Positions 21,994-33,700 of a stretch of DNA of 64,000 nucleotides are shown here, piece by piece (the stretch's first letter is position 1; each line of letters begins with the position of its first letter). Location: positions 14,970,471 to 15,034,470 of the forward strand of contig JABAKD010000020.1 of assembly GCA_012845835.1 (NCBI GenBank), given 5' to 3'. Both the position numbers and the translations under genes were made by a program. Source of the stretch: Undaria pinnatifida. Taxonomy: Eukaryota; Sar; Phaeophyceae; Laminariales; Alariaceae. The notes under the pieces are model-generated. The model searched no databases, was not told the DNA's origin, and worked only from the letters and a program-made list of their open reading frames with translations.

Positions 21994-22587
21994 CGACGCA
22001 TCGGGGGCGTGCTTCCTAACGAGGGTGACGAGCCCCGCAGCTCGCAATGCCTCCATGACAATCTCTACGCGGGCCTTGGACAATTTGGGCAGGCTCTGCG
22101 CCAGGTCCAACAGGGACAGGTCACCGTACTGTAGCCACTCTAGGGCCTTCCGCGTGGCATTCTGCACACCCACCACCTTCTTTACAATGGGGTACGGAGC
22201 AGCGGCTGCTAGTTGAGGTGGTGGCGGCCCGCTCTGTCCCTTGGCGGAGACACTCGACTTGCGACGCTTCACCGGCGGCTCTGAGGCAGCATGCAGCGGC
22301 TGCGATGCAGTCGACGCTTCCACTCCGGAAGTGGGAGAAGCCGAAGCGCTTCTCGCTGGACCATCTTCGTGGCTTTGGCCGGTGTCGGGGCCCCCACCGT
22401 CTTCCCCTCCCGGTACGAGCTCTTCTCCTGGTGGGGGCTGTCTGTCTGTGATGAGGTTGTCGAGCTGCCGGTCGCTCGTCAAAAACCCTGCGAACGTGGT
22501 CGGCCTCCTCCTTCTTTTTCCGTCGCCCACCGCCGAGGGCACCGAGGTTCCCTGCATCGAAGCACCATTGGATTGAGACGGGTCCAT
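21994..22587 (-). CDS. First exon of an unrecognised gene with a possible winged-helix segment
   Basis: 198 codons from ATG at 22587 to a donor (TCG|GTGAGAT) ending the exon at 21994, phase 0. Residues 1-125 are low in complexity and rich in Ser, Pro and Gly, with basic patches KRRRR near residue 25 and VKRRK near residue 120 that could be nuclear localisation signals. Residues of about 145-195 read like a helix-turn-helix or winged-helix unit: KALEWLQYGDLSLLDLAQSL, a second helix ending in VEIVMEALRAAG, and a strand-like LVTLVRKH. A nuclear DNA-binding role is inference only. The next exon was not found, so the gene is incomplete. It is divergent from the chromatin gene at 24787, with 2.2 kb between the starts. 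Confidence 0.5.
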
Positions 22588-24786
22588 GTTACCCCTGCCA
22601 AGAGGTTGGCTTCGCAATGTGAAGAGGCCGTGTTGGACTACTTGCAAGTCGAATAACCAAGCAAACCACAGGTGGGTATGCGATAGGAGGGGAGGAGGAG
22701 GCGCCGCGCAGGCAACATTTTTTGGGAGTTGCAAGATTTCGGATACGCGAGAAGGGGACGGTGAAAATCGGGACTTTGCTCAGTTTTCGTTCTAAATGTT
22801 ATCCATGTGTGGGTGGCCTGCGAGGCTCACACCGCTCAAAATTCCAGGCTGTACGCTGAACCCACCGAGATAGCGTGCTCTCATTGTAGAGAAGACAGCC
22901 TGCTCTCAGGTTGTCTTTTCTGTCGCTTGGGCCGACGATCGATCGAGTTTCTCTGTGTCAGCAGGCGTTGGGATTCGAGCGAAAAAAACGTTCGTCACCT
23001 CGGATCACCGGGTGGGTAGTGGGTGGTGGCACACATATTTTACCCAAGGCCACACACATACCTATCCCCCCTGACCTACCCCTGCGTTGGGAATAGGCGG
23101 GGTGGATCCGGCAGTTCCAACCCTCTCCGCGTCGTCTTGCGTCAAGTGGTCGTGATGACGCGGAGTGCTGTCCGCGCGCGGTGTCTTTGGTTTGATGTTT
23201 TGTTTTGTTTTCGACAGCGCGCGCCTGCGGCGGCGGCGCAGCGAGCGGCAGGCACTGTCCGCAGCGCTGCCCAGTTTGTTGCTTGTAATCTCTAAGGACC
23301 CGCGTCGCACCTTCGGGCAACGCCCGAAGATAGCGCGGTTTGAAACTGGAACCAGCCGCGACAAATATGGCTTCGAGTTAACAGAATTCGCGCTCTGCTG
23401 TCCACCATTCACACCACCAGAGAGGCTGTGGGCGACCCGGGCGACCGACTATTACTTTTTTTGAAACAACATGATGATGAGAACTTCACTTTTTGACAGC
23501 AGCAAGCAGTGGATCTGAAAGCTCATCACTCGGGCCTTGTGCATGAAAAAACGACTAAAAAAATGAGTACAAACACGATGATGAAAATGAAGTAATTAGG
23601 AAGTAAACAAAAAAGGCAGATCTTCTGCCGTTCGGCTGGGCTCGGCACACACGGCACCAACCCCCCATGCGGGAGGGTGCCTCTCGCTTCAATAACGGGG
23701 CAACGCATGACAAAAGCGCATCACCGTCGTTGCAAAATACACGTTTTTACTTGTACATCGTGCATCGTACCCGCCAGGCACACTGTACTACCGCGTTTTC
23801 AGTGAATAATGAAGCTGCTGTTGTGCAATCTGATGTGCATAGACAATAATGAAACCCTACGGGGAGGCATGTTTGTTTGTTTCCGGCAGCGCTTCCGGCG
23901 AGAGGCCGAAGAAGCTGGAAGGCCCACACCGGCATCACCGTCGTTTTCCATCAACCGAACGATAGAGTCCCCGCAACGTCCAACTCGCGTGTGTTGAACG
24001 TGAGTAGTACTGGTTTTGCGCAGTTCGCGGCCCGCGGCGTCCGGCCGTAACGGCTGTGTCACCAAGTATGATATGTATATTGCACTTGCTCAGATTTTTA
24101 GGACGACGACTCTATCTACTAGGAAGGTTGCTGCTTCGGCCGCCGGTAGCAATCAGCAAAGTAACGTGTCCGGAAGGCCGGAAATGAACCGAGTTTTCGC
24201 GCGGTCCGACTGTTTGCTCACTTGCGCGTGGAGCCGATGAACAGATCCGTTCCGGTGTTGTGTAGATCGCGCGCTCTCCTCGCGGCTGCGAACTGCCAGT
24301 TTGGAGATACCTGGTATGACCTTCGTGGCGGCTGTAGATTCGTCGTAAATAATGCAAACTACAGGAACAGGGAACATCTTCTGTACCAATGTCTGTACCA
24401 AAAAAATATTTTTGTCACGAAAAAAAAAATATACCACCAGGTACCAGGGTATACTCTGTATTTGTAATTCGAGTTGTCGCAGGTCCCAGACCGATTGCAG
24501 TAGCAGAGGTAGCGGCCCGCATCTGCAAGGCCGCCGGCTGGCAGCGGAGTGTGGCTAGCCTCTCGACGCCCGTGAAGCCGTTGACGGATCCGCTTCCAGC
24601 ATCGCTCCCGTCAGCGTTGACGCCGTGCGTTTGCCTGAAACGTCTCCTCCCCCGTGCAGGTCTGCCCGGAAAAGCCAGAAAGAGAAATCAAGACTCTCCA
24701 TACGGCCTACCTTGTAGAACAAGAAGAGGTGGGCAGCACTGCCTTGGAAAGCCACAAGCTCGGTAGCCGGGAGAGCCAAGCCGAGT
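22588..24786. other. Divergent intergenic region upstream of two genes
   Basis: About 2.2 kb between the two divergent starts. It should hold both promoters; I could not identify core elements. Near 24481-24657 there is a segment bounded by a plausible acceptor (TTGTCGCAG) and donor (GTGCAG|GTCTGCC) with an open frame, so the chromatin gene may have a further 5' exon. The rest shows no supported gene. Confidence 0.4.
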
Positions 24787-27700
24787 ATGGTGGCCTCTGC
24801 CGCCAGCATCGACAAGCAATTCTGGAGCCTGGTCTGGCCGCAGCTCAAGGCCGGGGCCTGGCGCTGCGAGTTGCAGCCGCAGCCACCTACACTACTAGCA
24901 GCGACGGCGGCAGCAGCAGCAGGTGGTGATGCCGCAGACCACATCTCCGATGAAGGCGCCGATGATGTTGTCGCCGCCGATGCTGGCTGCAGCGGCAGCA
25001 GCAGCAGCAACAGCAGCAACAACGCTAGCAACAGCTTGAACACCCACCTTCTCTCCCCCACTAGCAACGTCCATGATAACAGCAGCAACACCAACAGCAG
25101 CAGGGGAATCAACGGCGTAGAGCGCAGCCGGGGTCGGAGCCGACGAGACTCGGCGGCGCCAGTGTCGGCGGTCGTGGAAGGGGGACCGGCGGCGGCGGCG
25201 GCGGCGGCGGCAGCGCTATCACCGCCACCGCCGCCGCCGCGACCGCCCCCGCTGTCAACGGCGGCGGCCGACCTGCCGGCATCCCCCGTCTTCTACCCTC
25301 CCGCACCCGGCGTGGCAAGCGAAGCCCTCGAGGAGGCCATGCGACGGAATCTGCCTGCCGACGGGAGCGCTGGCGACGAGCGACTCGAGCGATTAGAGGG
25401 GATCTCTGCCGTCATAGAGCTCCTCCAGCAGGTGCCGGGCTACCCTGGGACTACGAGCTTCGGGACGGCGCCCAACGTCGATGCCGTGGCGGCGGCGGCG
25501 CGAGCGGTGTTGGTGAGAACGCCGCCCTCCTCTGCTGGGTCTGGGAGGTCAAAGCCAGCGGGGGCACCGGTGTTTACCCGGAGGGAGGTACGCTTTTGTT
25601 TGCTTTTAGTGGGTTGTGCACAGTCCCTACAGTACCCTTTTCTCATCGTTTACGTTGCTTGTATAGACACGGACTTGCTCTCTGGTAGTGTTTGCTGCTG
25701 CTAATGCTGCTCTGTTTCTGCTACACAGCTTCTCGTGTTCGGTTTCTGCCGGCCTTTTTTCGTCCCTACCAACGTTCAGGGTGTGCGCGGATTGAGCGAG
25801 GTACATAGCATAGCTTTAGCGCTGCCTGCCCAGTTCACAGTCATTCAAGAGCAGGACGAGGCTTCCTTTCTATTATTAGTAGAAGATGAGAGACAAGTCA
25901 ACCGGGCCAACTCTCTGCGTGTGTACCTCGTGTACGCTACTACTGGCACCTGGTAAAGCTCTATACCATACCCTTCTGATTGCTTTATCCACCCTTGTGA
26001 TTGATGCGAGTAGCAACCCTTCACAGTTGCTCCGAGGATACTCGATACAGTAGGTGGCCCTATATAGTGCGGGTATGTGTCACGAAAATTTACCCGCACT
26101 ATACCGGGCACCCGCACTAAATAAAAACCGGCTACTATAGAGGGGTCTATATTGTGCCAAACGATTTCACCCGCACAATATCGGACACCCGCACTATATG
26201 ACCCGCACTATATAGGGCCACCTACTGTACCCCGAGTGTACGCGGAAGATACTCCGATATCCCCGTACTACAGAGTATTTGTTGTTCTCCTAGTACTGAG
26301 AGTATGAGAGTGCTGGCGGCCTAAACACCCGGAGTGCTTTGAGTATGAGCAGCAACTCGACTTTCCCAGTATATATACTCGGAGTATCGAGTACCTTTGT
26401 ACTCCGAGTACTGAGTACTGGGAGTATTAGAGTACCAGCGGCCTAAATACTTGGAGTGCTTGGAGTATAAGCAGTACTAATGGCCCAAAAGCTGCGAGTA
26501 CGGGGTGTATGAGTAGCACATGTGCTCGAATAACCGGTACCGGCAGTACAAATATCTTGAATACTTGAGTACTCCAAATATCGAGAGTATTAAACCCCTG
26601 AAATCGCTCAGCATTCGAGTAAAATACTCCGTGTAGTAGTCTACCCAGCAGTCGCAGTATAAAACCCTGAAATACTGCGAGTACAGGCTCGCAGCATGAA
26701 ACCCTGTGATACTCCCTGAGTGTTGAAAGTATAAGCAGTACTAAATGCTGAAATCCTGCGAGATCTCAAATTATGAGCAGTGTGCCGAATCCCTAAATGC
26801 TTCAAGTCCAGACAGCAGTACGCGGGAGTCGTATCGAATCCCAATTGTTTCATGTACAGCAGTATTCCACGGTATTGAGCCCCGAAATACTGCGAATAGT
26901 CGAAGTACATAATGTTGAAATACCTGGTAATTGGAGTACTAGCAGTACCCCGCAGTACACCAAGCCTAAATGAAGCGTGGTACGATACTAGAATTAGCAC
27001 ATTTTGGCCATTTTTTTTTCTGAAAAACGAGGCTCCTTAACCCGAAATCGTCGGAAATATACTTTTATTTTTTTCGTGGTTCTCTTTGTGTGCCTAGGCC
27101 ATGGGGTTTTTCATCCGGTAGCTGTTTTATTTTCTCCAAGTAAGTTTTTGGGAGAGGTCTTAAGCTCCCAAATTGAGGAACCTTGAAGAAAAAAAGTGGT
27201 GCACCTCTATCGTAGCACGCGTCAAATACTGCGAGTACATACATGAAGTACCTCAAGTATTTTCTCTCGAAAATACTTTATTTTACTCCCAGGTTCTCGG
27301 AGCATCTGTGCATCCCTTGATTCACTACGCTTCTTGCTTCGTATTGACTACCTGTAGAGGTAACAAGCTGTTGCCGTAGGCGGGTGTACTTTGCATTATG
27401 CGCTCTGCCTGTTTGCGCTGTTGCTGTCCGCGTCGCACTTTACACAGTGCTGGTTTCTGGGCTTGACCGACGGATGGCTGTTCCGATGCAGCCCATCTTA
27501 CGAAGTCATGGGCGAGGAACTGCGCACACCCAGGCGGGACAGCAAACGTGACGACTAGCAGTCGCTGGCTGCGGTGTAAGCCTACACACAGAAGTTGCAG
27601 CAGTAGGGGTTTGCGCGTCCGAGGTGGTAATGTGGTGTCGGCAGATTGACTCGACAGCTGACAGCTGGACGCACCATCACCTGGTATGATATGCCTGTGG

Positions 27701-30700
27701 GTATGTCACAGGCACGTACCACCACGGCACGGGCCATGGGTTGTATGGTTGATGTAAAATCCCTGACACCACCTTCGGTAGGCCATACGAGTACTGCCGC
27801 GCCTCCTGTCAACTGTTACGTATGATAAGGTCGGGGCCCGCGGCGGCGGGTGGCTATCCGTATAATACGGTAGAGGATGTCGACCCTGCGGTTGCGCCGA
27901 GTTGAGGATTACGGAACAAGCACGTCTAGTCATTTTTTTCTGACTAGAGTAACCAGAACGTCGTACGGGTGGGTGCATCATCCACTCTGAGTATGATTCG
28001 GCAGCAGTAGCAGCAACGCGAAGGCATACGCAGCCCTCCGAACGTTCGGGAGGATGGGTTATAATGGTTTGAGACACTGAATGAAAAGCGGCCGGGTTTT
28101 GTTTTTGGATGCATGAACAGCAGAATGTGTATCACGATTACAACGCCAAACCGCGAAGGCCGACGCCGCAACGTTGTCATCATCGTCGAACTTCGCCATC
28201 TCCGATCTGCAGAAACTACAGGGTGTAGATCTTGTACGTGCTCGAGAACCCTTCTTGCTGTCGCTTGTGTCTGAACCTCCCCGTCCCTTTCTCCCCTCTC
28301 CCATCCAACCCCCATTCTCTCGCTTGAAATCCCCAACTGCCTGGTCGGTGTATCTTGTGTTCTTGCTGATCCGATGCAATGCAGACGGCGTTGCGCAGGA
28401 AGAATCCCGCCGCTCTGCAGCCAAATAATGACGCCGCTCCTAGCCTTGGCAGCCGCAACAGCAATTCCGACAGTGGCGGTGGTGGCAAGGAGCAACGGCG
28501 CCCTTCTTGCTCGTCGCCGTCGAAGATACCTCCCGCCGATGGTGGTAGAGACAACGCTCCCGTCTCGAGGCGACCAGTGAGGATTCGGGGCGGAATGCGA
28601 AGCAATGCCATCGCCGTGGCTGCGGCAGCGGCCGCTGCCGACGCTGCTGCCGCCGCCGCTGCTGCCGCCAGCACTGCTAGCCCTCAACTGGGTTCCTCCG
28701 TTGTCGGCCCTTCAACCTCCTACCGGTCTTCCTTGCCGTTGTCACCGTGTGCTGAAAGCGGAGACTCCGAATCCGCCACGCCGGCCACGAGGCTGGGCCG
28801 CGTGATCAAGAAGCCTGTGCGGCTAGAGGAGGTTCCCGGGAGGAATGGGGACGGGAGCGGGCGAGCGGACGTCCCTGGGAATTTACCGACTCGCGACGGG
28901 GCGACCCGTGCAATTGGTGTAACCGCTGCTGCTGCCTCCACCGCTACTGCCTCCGCCGCCGCCACTTCTACCACAGCGGCATCGACGGAGATATCGCCGC
29001 GAGGATCGGTCGCTCCTAGGAGTGCGAGCGCAAACGCGAGAGTCGCTGGCAGAGAGGGCAAGGGTGGCGCGGCGTCTGTGCAGACGTCGTCGGCAAGAGG
29101 GGCGGAGCGTTGCGTAGCTCGTCTCGGCACGGCGGTAGTCGGCAACGCGGCTGCCTCCAGGCTTCCGTGGTCTTCCAAGGCTGTTGATGCTGACATACCT
29201 TCCGTGGTCTCTGATAGAGGCATGGGGAGACGGAGACCCAGGGGTGGCACGGTCGGCGTGGGGGTCGGCGCGAGTGTGGGAAGCGGTGGCGGTGGAAACG
29301 GCGGGACGGTTTCTCGCCCGAGCAGCAGCAGCAGCAACAGCAGTAGCAGCAGCAACGGCAGCAGTAGCAGCAGCAGCTGGAGCAGGAGCTCTGGAGGGAG
29401 CCAAGGACCGACAAGCAGGGGCGGGAGCACGGGCGCGCTGGCGGCGTCCGCCGGGTCCGTGGTGAGGACGGCACTGCCGGCGGATGGGCGTACGGCTGGA
29501 AGCAGAGCCGGCGAACCTGCGGAGGAGGCTGTAACCGTTGTGGGCGAATTTCGTCGGAGGAATCGCGCCCCGCCGCAGATGTTTGTCCCCGACCCGCCGC
29601 CAGAACGGCCGGTGGGAGGGCTCGGCTTGTTCCCGGACGAGACTGTCAGGGAGTACAAGCGCGCATACGAAGATGTGAGTGTGTTCGGCGGGGACGGGAC
29701 GGGACGGGACAGGGGGTCGTTTGTTTCTTGCCTCAGTCGTTTGACCTTTTGACCACGCACCCCTTCGAGATGGAGCATATGTTGTTGTCCCCAGTCGCGA
29801 GTTGGGGCTGGAAAGCAAGTCGATCGCGAGTTGTGTGGGCCGGGCCGGTTGTAAGACCTGTGTTAAGGTCGGTTGTGGGTTGGGAGACAGGTGGTTGGTT
29901 GGGCTAGCTGGAAATAAGGAACAAGGGAAGAAGGCGTTTTGTTATCTTCTGGTGGATGTTCTTATTGCAAGAGGCATTCGCCGGGTTGTGGCAAAGTTCG
30001 CCCTCGATCAAAGATACGATCACTAGGAAACGTGTCTTTTTGAGGGTATAAAGTTCTCCTTCCGCATTGTTATGCTGGTGTAGGGACGGTCAGTCGAAGG
30101 ACAGGTGGTTGGTTGGGCTAGCTGGAAATAAGGAACAAGGGAAGAAGGCGTTTTGTTATCTTCTGGTGGATGTTCTTATTGCAAGAGGCATTCGCCGGGT
30201 TGTGGCAAAGTTCGCCCTCGATCAAAGATACGATCACTAGGAAACGTGTCTTTTTGAGGGTATAAAGTTCTCCTTCCGCATTGTTATGCTGGTGTAGGGA
30301 CGGTCAGTCGAAGGACTACACCGTTGTCTCCTAGCATATTTGGGCCGGCTTGCGATGCGCTTGCGCTTAGGGTTAGGTTAGGGTTAGCAGTGCTGCGCGG
30401 TACCGCTTAAGCTGGTGGGTTTCAGCAAAGTGGGATCGATGTGTGGGTACGTTGGTGGGTGGGTGGATCTCGGCACCCTGTACCACCCCCACCTCCACTC
30501 TCCCGCCTCGCACTACGGCTTTCTCTCTACAAAACCTAGCCACCCTGACCGCCCTGTCTCCCTTCTTCTTTTTGGGCCAGGTTATCTGGCCTGCGCTGGA
30601 GGCAGACTTCGGCTGGACGAAGGTGCACGGACCGCGTGTGAGCGACGCATACTTCATGCCAATGGGGGTTGTGAGGGGGCAGAACAAAGCAAGGTGCCGC

Positions 30701-33700
30701 ATCGACTATTACGACAGCTTCAGACAGGTCGGCAGCCCCCCCCCCCCCCCCTTGCTCATGTACTTCGTATTCAGTACAGGCGTCATTGTCGCTACGACGT
30801 AGTGTTTTCTTTAATTTGTGTGCAAGTGGCGAGCGGTCGTTTGAATTCGTTATTTTTGTTTTTCGTTTTCGCTTGTTGTTTTAGGGTTTGACGCCGCCCA
30901 CACTTGAACGTAAACAAGGGAGCGCAGGTGAGGGTCCGCGGCGAAACTGTTGGCCGGCTGCTGACAGCTTCTCTAGGTTAAGCTCGGTGACCAAGGTCAT
31001 GTTTTCGTTTTCGTTTCTTTCAATGGTAAAGGTTTATAGAGATGATGGTTGCACGAAACAACGACAACTGCACGCCCCCGCCCCCCCGCATGGTTTCGTT
31101 ATCGTTGCGTTCAAGGGAATAGTTTGGTAGACCCTGGTGGGACGAAACAACGACAAACAACCCCCCCCCCCTCACCCCTTCACCTATCCCCGCGTGCGCG
31201 CTTGCGAGCAGGTGGTGGTGCACATGGTGGAGCGCGAAGAGATATACCGCGATGTTTTGGAAAAGGCGTGGGCAGCTGCGATTGTGAAGCCGCGGCCAAC
31301 CGGCAGGAGGAACGGTGGAGGGGGGGGCGGGGCTAAGGGGGGGGGGAGTGGAGGGAACAGGAGGAGAAGGCGGTGGACAGAATCGAGGGTGGGTCGGACC
31401 GCGAGCTACCAGTTATAATAATAACGCTCTCCTTTTTTTCAAGTCGCCCGTGAATGCACATGTAGAGATTACTGATGTTGTAAGTTTTTATGTTCAAGAT
31501 ATGGATATGGTTTTGGAAAAGGCGTGGCCAGCGGCGATTGTGAAGCCGCGGCCAACCGGCAGAAAGAACGGTGGAGGGGGGGGCGGGGCTAAGGGGGGGG
31601 GGAGTGGAGGGAACAGGAGAAGAAGGCGATGGACAGAATCGAGGGTGGGTCGGACCGCGAGCTACCAGTTATATTAACAACGCTCTCCTTTTTTTAATGT
31701 CGCCCGTGAATGCACATGTAGAGATTATACGTACTGATGTTGTAAGTTGTTATGTTCAAGCTATGGATATGGCGTTTTTGTTACGAGGGTGGTGTGTTTG
31801 TGTTTCTGCTTAGAGTTTATTGGGCCTCCGTTGTAGTCTTTATCAAAGGCATCTTTGATTGCCGCCTTAGGTCTCTACTTCGTGTGGACGAACGCGCTTC
31901 AGTGGCTGATGGCAAGGAAATCCCTGTGGTTTTACTCCACCACGAGAGCTTCTTATTTCTCTGCAGATATTTGGACACACCCGCGGCGGCAGCCGCAGCC
32001 GTCGCCACCTCCTTTCCCGTTACCACGGCAACAGCCGCTGATCTCGGCCTGGTGCGTCCTCTCCTACTTGCCCCCCCTTCCCCTATCCCCTGTTTGTTGC
32101 CTTTCGGTGCGGCGGCTTTTTGGAAACCCCTCCTTACGCTCACTCTTGTTCCTGACCAGCGCAAACCGGCAATGATGAAGAAGGAGTATCCGAAAAAGGT
32201 TTCCTTGGTGGGGGTTGCGCACCAGGTGAGGAGATGTCAGTCAAACATCGAGCAGATTAGATATTTTCGGGCATATAGGTCCTTCAATAATGTAGGATCT
32301 GCACGACTAGATCACGTTTTCCAGGTGGCATCTGTATGATTCGGCTTTTTGCCGGGTGCGATCTGTATGATGCCTGGTACGGCTTTTGCAAAATATCTCA
32401 TAACGACAAATTCAGTATCTAGATCATCTAGATGGTCATCTGTCCGATGTGTGTTATTGGCGATTTTCGATTTTCGGTGCGTGGTATGAAGTGTGATATG
32501 AAGTATGAATTAACACCTTCAAAATTGAAAAACTGAAGAAAACAAACTGAAGGACTGAGTACCTTAAAACCTTGGACAAGTAGTCATCTTAACACGTGAA
32601 GAAAACCGGAACGAACGCACTCTGCCCCTTCCTCTCGCCCGCCCGCACGCACTTAGGTGGACCCGTGTCACCTGTGGACGCCTGTCACGACGGAGGAGTA
32701 CGTCCCGCCGGAAGATGTGTTGTTTGATCAGATTTGGGACCCAAGCATCGTGCCGTCATCGCCTTCACCTTCGTCCTCCTCTTTGCCCCCACCGTCATCG
32801 TCGTCGTCAATTTCAAATATGGTGTCGTTGTCGAACATTGTGTCGCATACGCGGGCAGGAGGAAGCCACGTCCCTGACACGGACGAGCTCCTCAAGGAGT
32901 TCGCGGGGGTGGTCAGCCAAGATAAGGTGCGTAGCTGTGTGGTGTGGGTGGCGGCGGTGGTGGTGGTGGTGTGCGTGATTGTAGCGGTGGTTGTGGTGGA
33001 GGTGGTGGTGATGGCGGTGGTGTGGATGGTGGTTGTGGCGGTGTTGGCGGTGTTGGCGGGGTGACGGCGGTGGTGGCGGTGGTGGTGACGTAGGCGGTGA
33101 TGGCGGTAGCGGTGGTGGTGGTGTGGGCGGCGGTGGAAAGGACGGCGGTGGTGTTCGTGAGTTTACCTTATTTGCTTTTAGTCCTATTGCTTCTCGTATG
33201 GGCATAGCACGTCTTGCATGGCAAACGTGTTTCCTTCAGTTGGTTTTGAACACCAAACTTCCGGCTTCCCTCTCCGTCTCCCAATCCCTCCCACTCCCCC
33301 GCTCTTTGCCAGTGCCTGGAAATAATTTACCGCTGCAAGGGTGACCTAAAAGAGGCCCGCAGATTGCTCAGAGGCCTCCAACGTTTGTGGAGAGTCCGCT
33401 ATCCAGTAGCGGCGGTAGCTACTAAGGAAACGGCAACGGCTCGGGCTGCCGTGGCGAAGGAAACTTGTGCTAGACGCGACACCCCCCCCGCGATAAAGGC
33501 GGAGGCGGTAGCGGCAGCGGCGGCGCCCGCCCGAACCGCGGTTTTGCTAGGCGCCGCGACGACGACTCGGAGCGCAATAACATGGGGCGGGACTGCTTCG
33601 GGTGCCGTGTCTAGTGATGGTAGCGACGATGGTGGTGGTGGGGGTGGTGTTCGTCGTAGTAGCCGTGCAGTAAAAGACGGGTTCTGGTACCGGCCGTTCA

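Noticed and set aside
28720-29818. Minus-strand frames of 352 and 311 codons opposite exon 2 of the chromatin gene
   Set aside because: GC-rich triplet repeats suppress stops on both strands. The plus strand continues in phase into conserved exons on both sides, the minus strand does not.
30365-30388. Former telomere or chromosome-fusion point
   Set aside because: Only about 3.5 units, in an intron with similar TTAGGG-like scraps elsewhere. Too short to support it.
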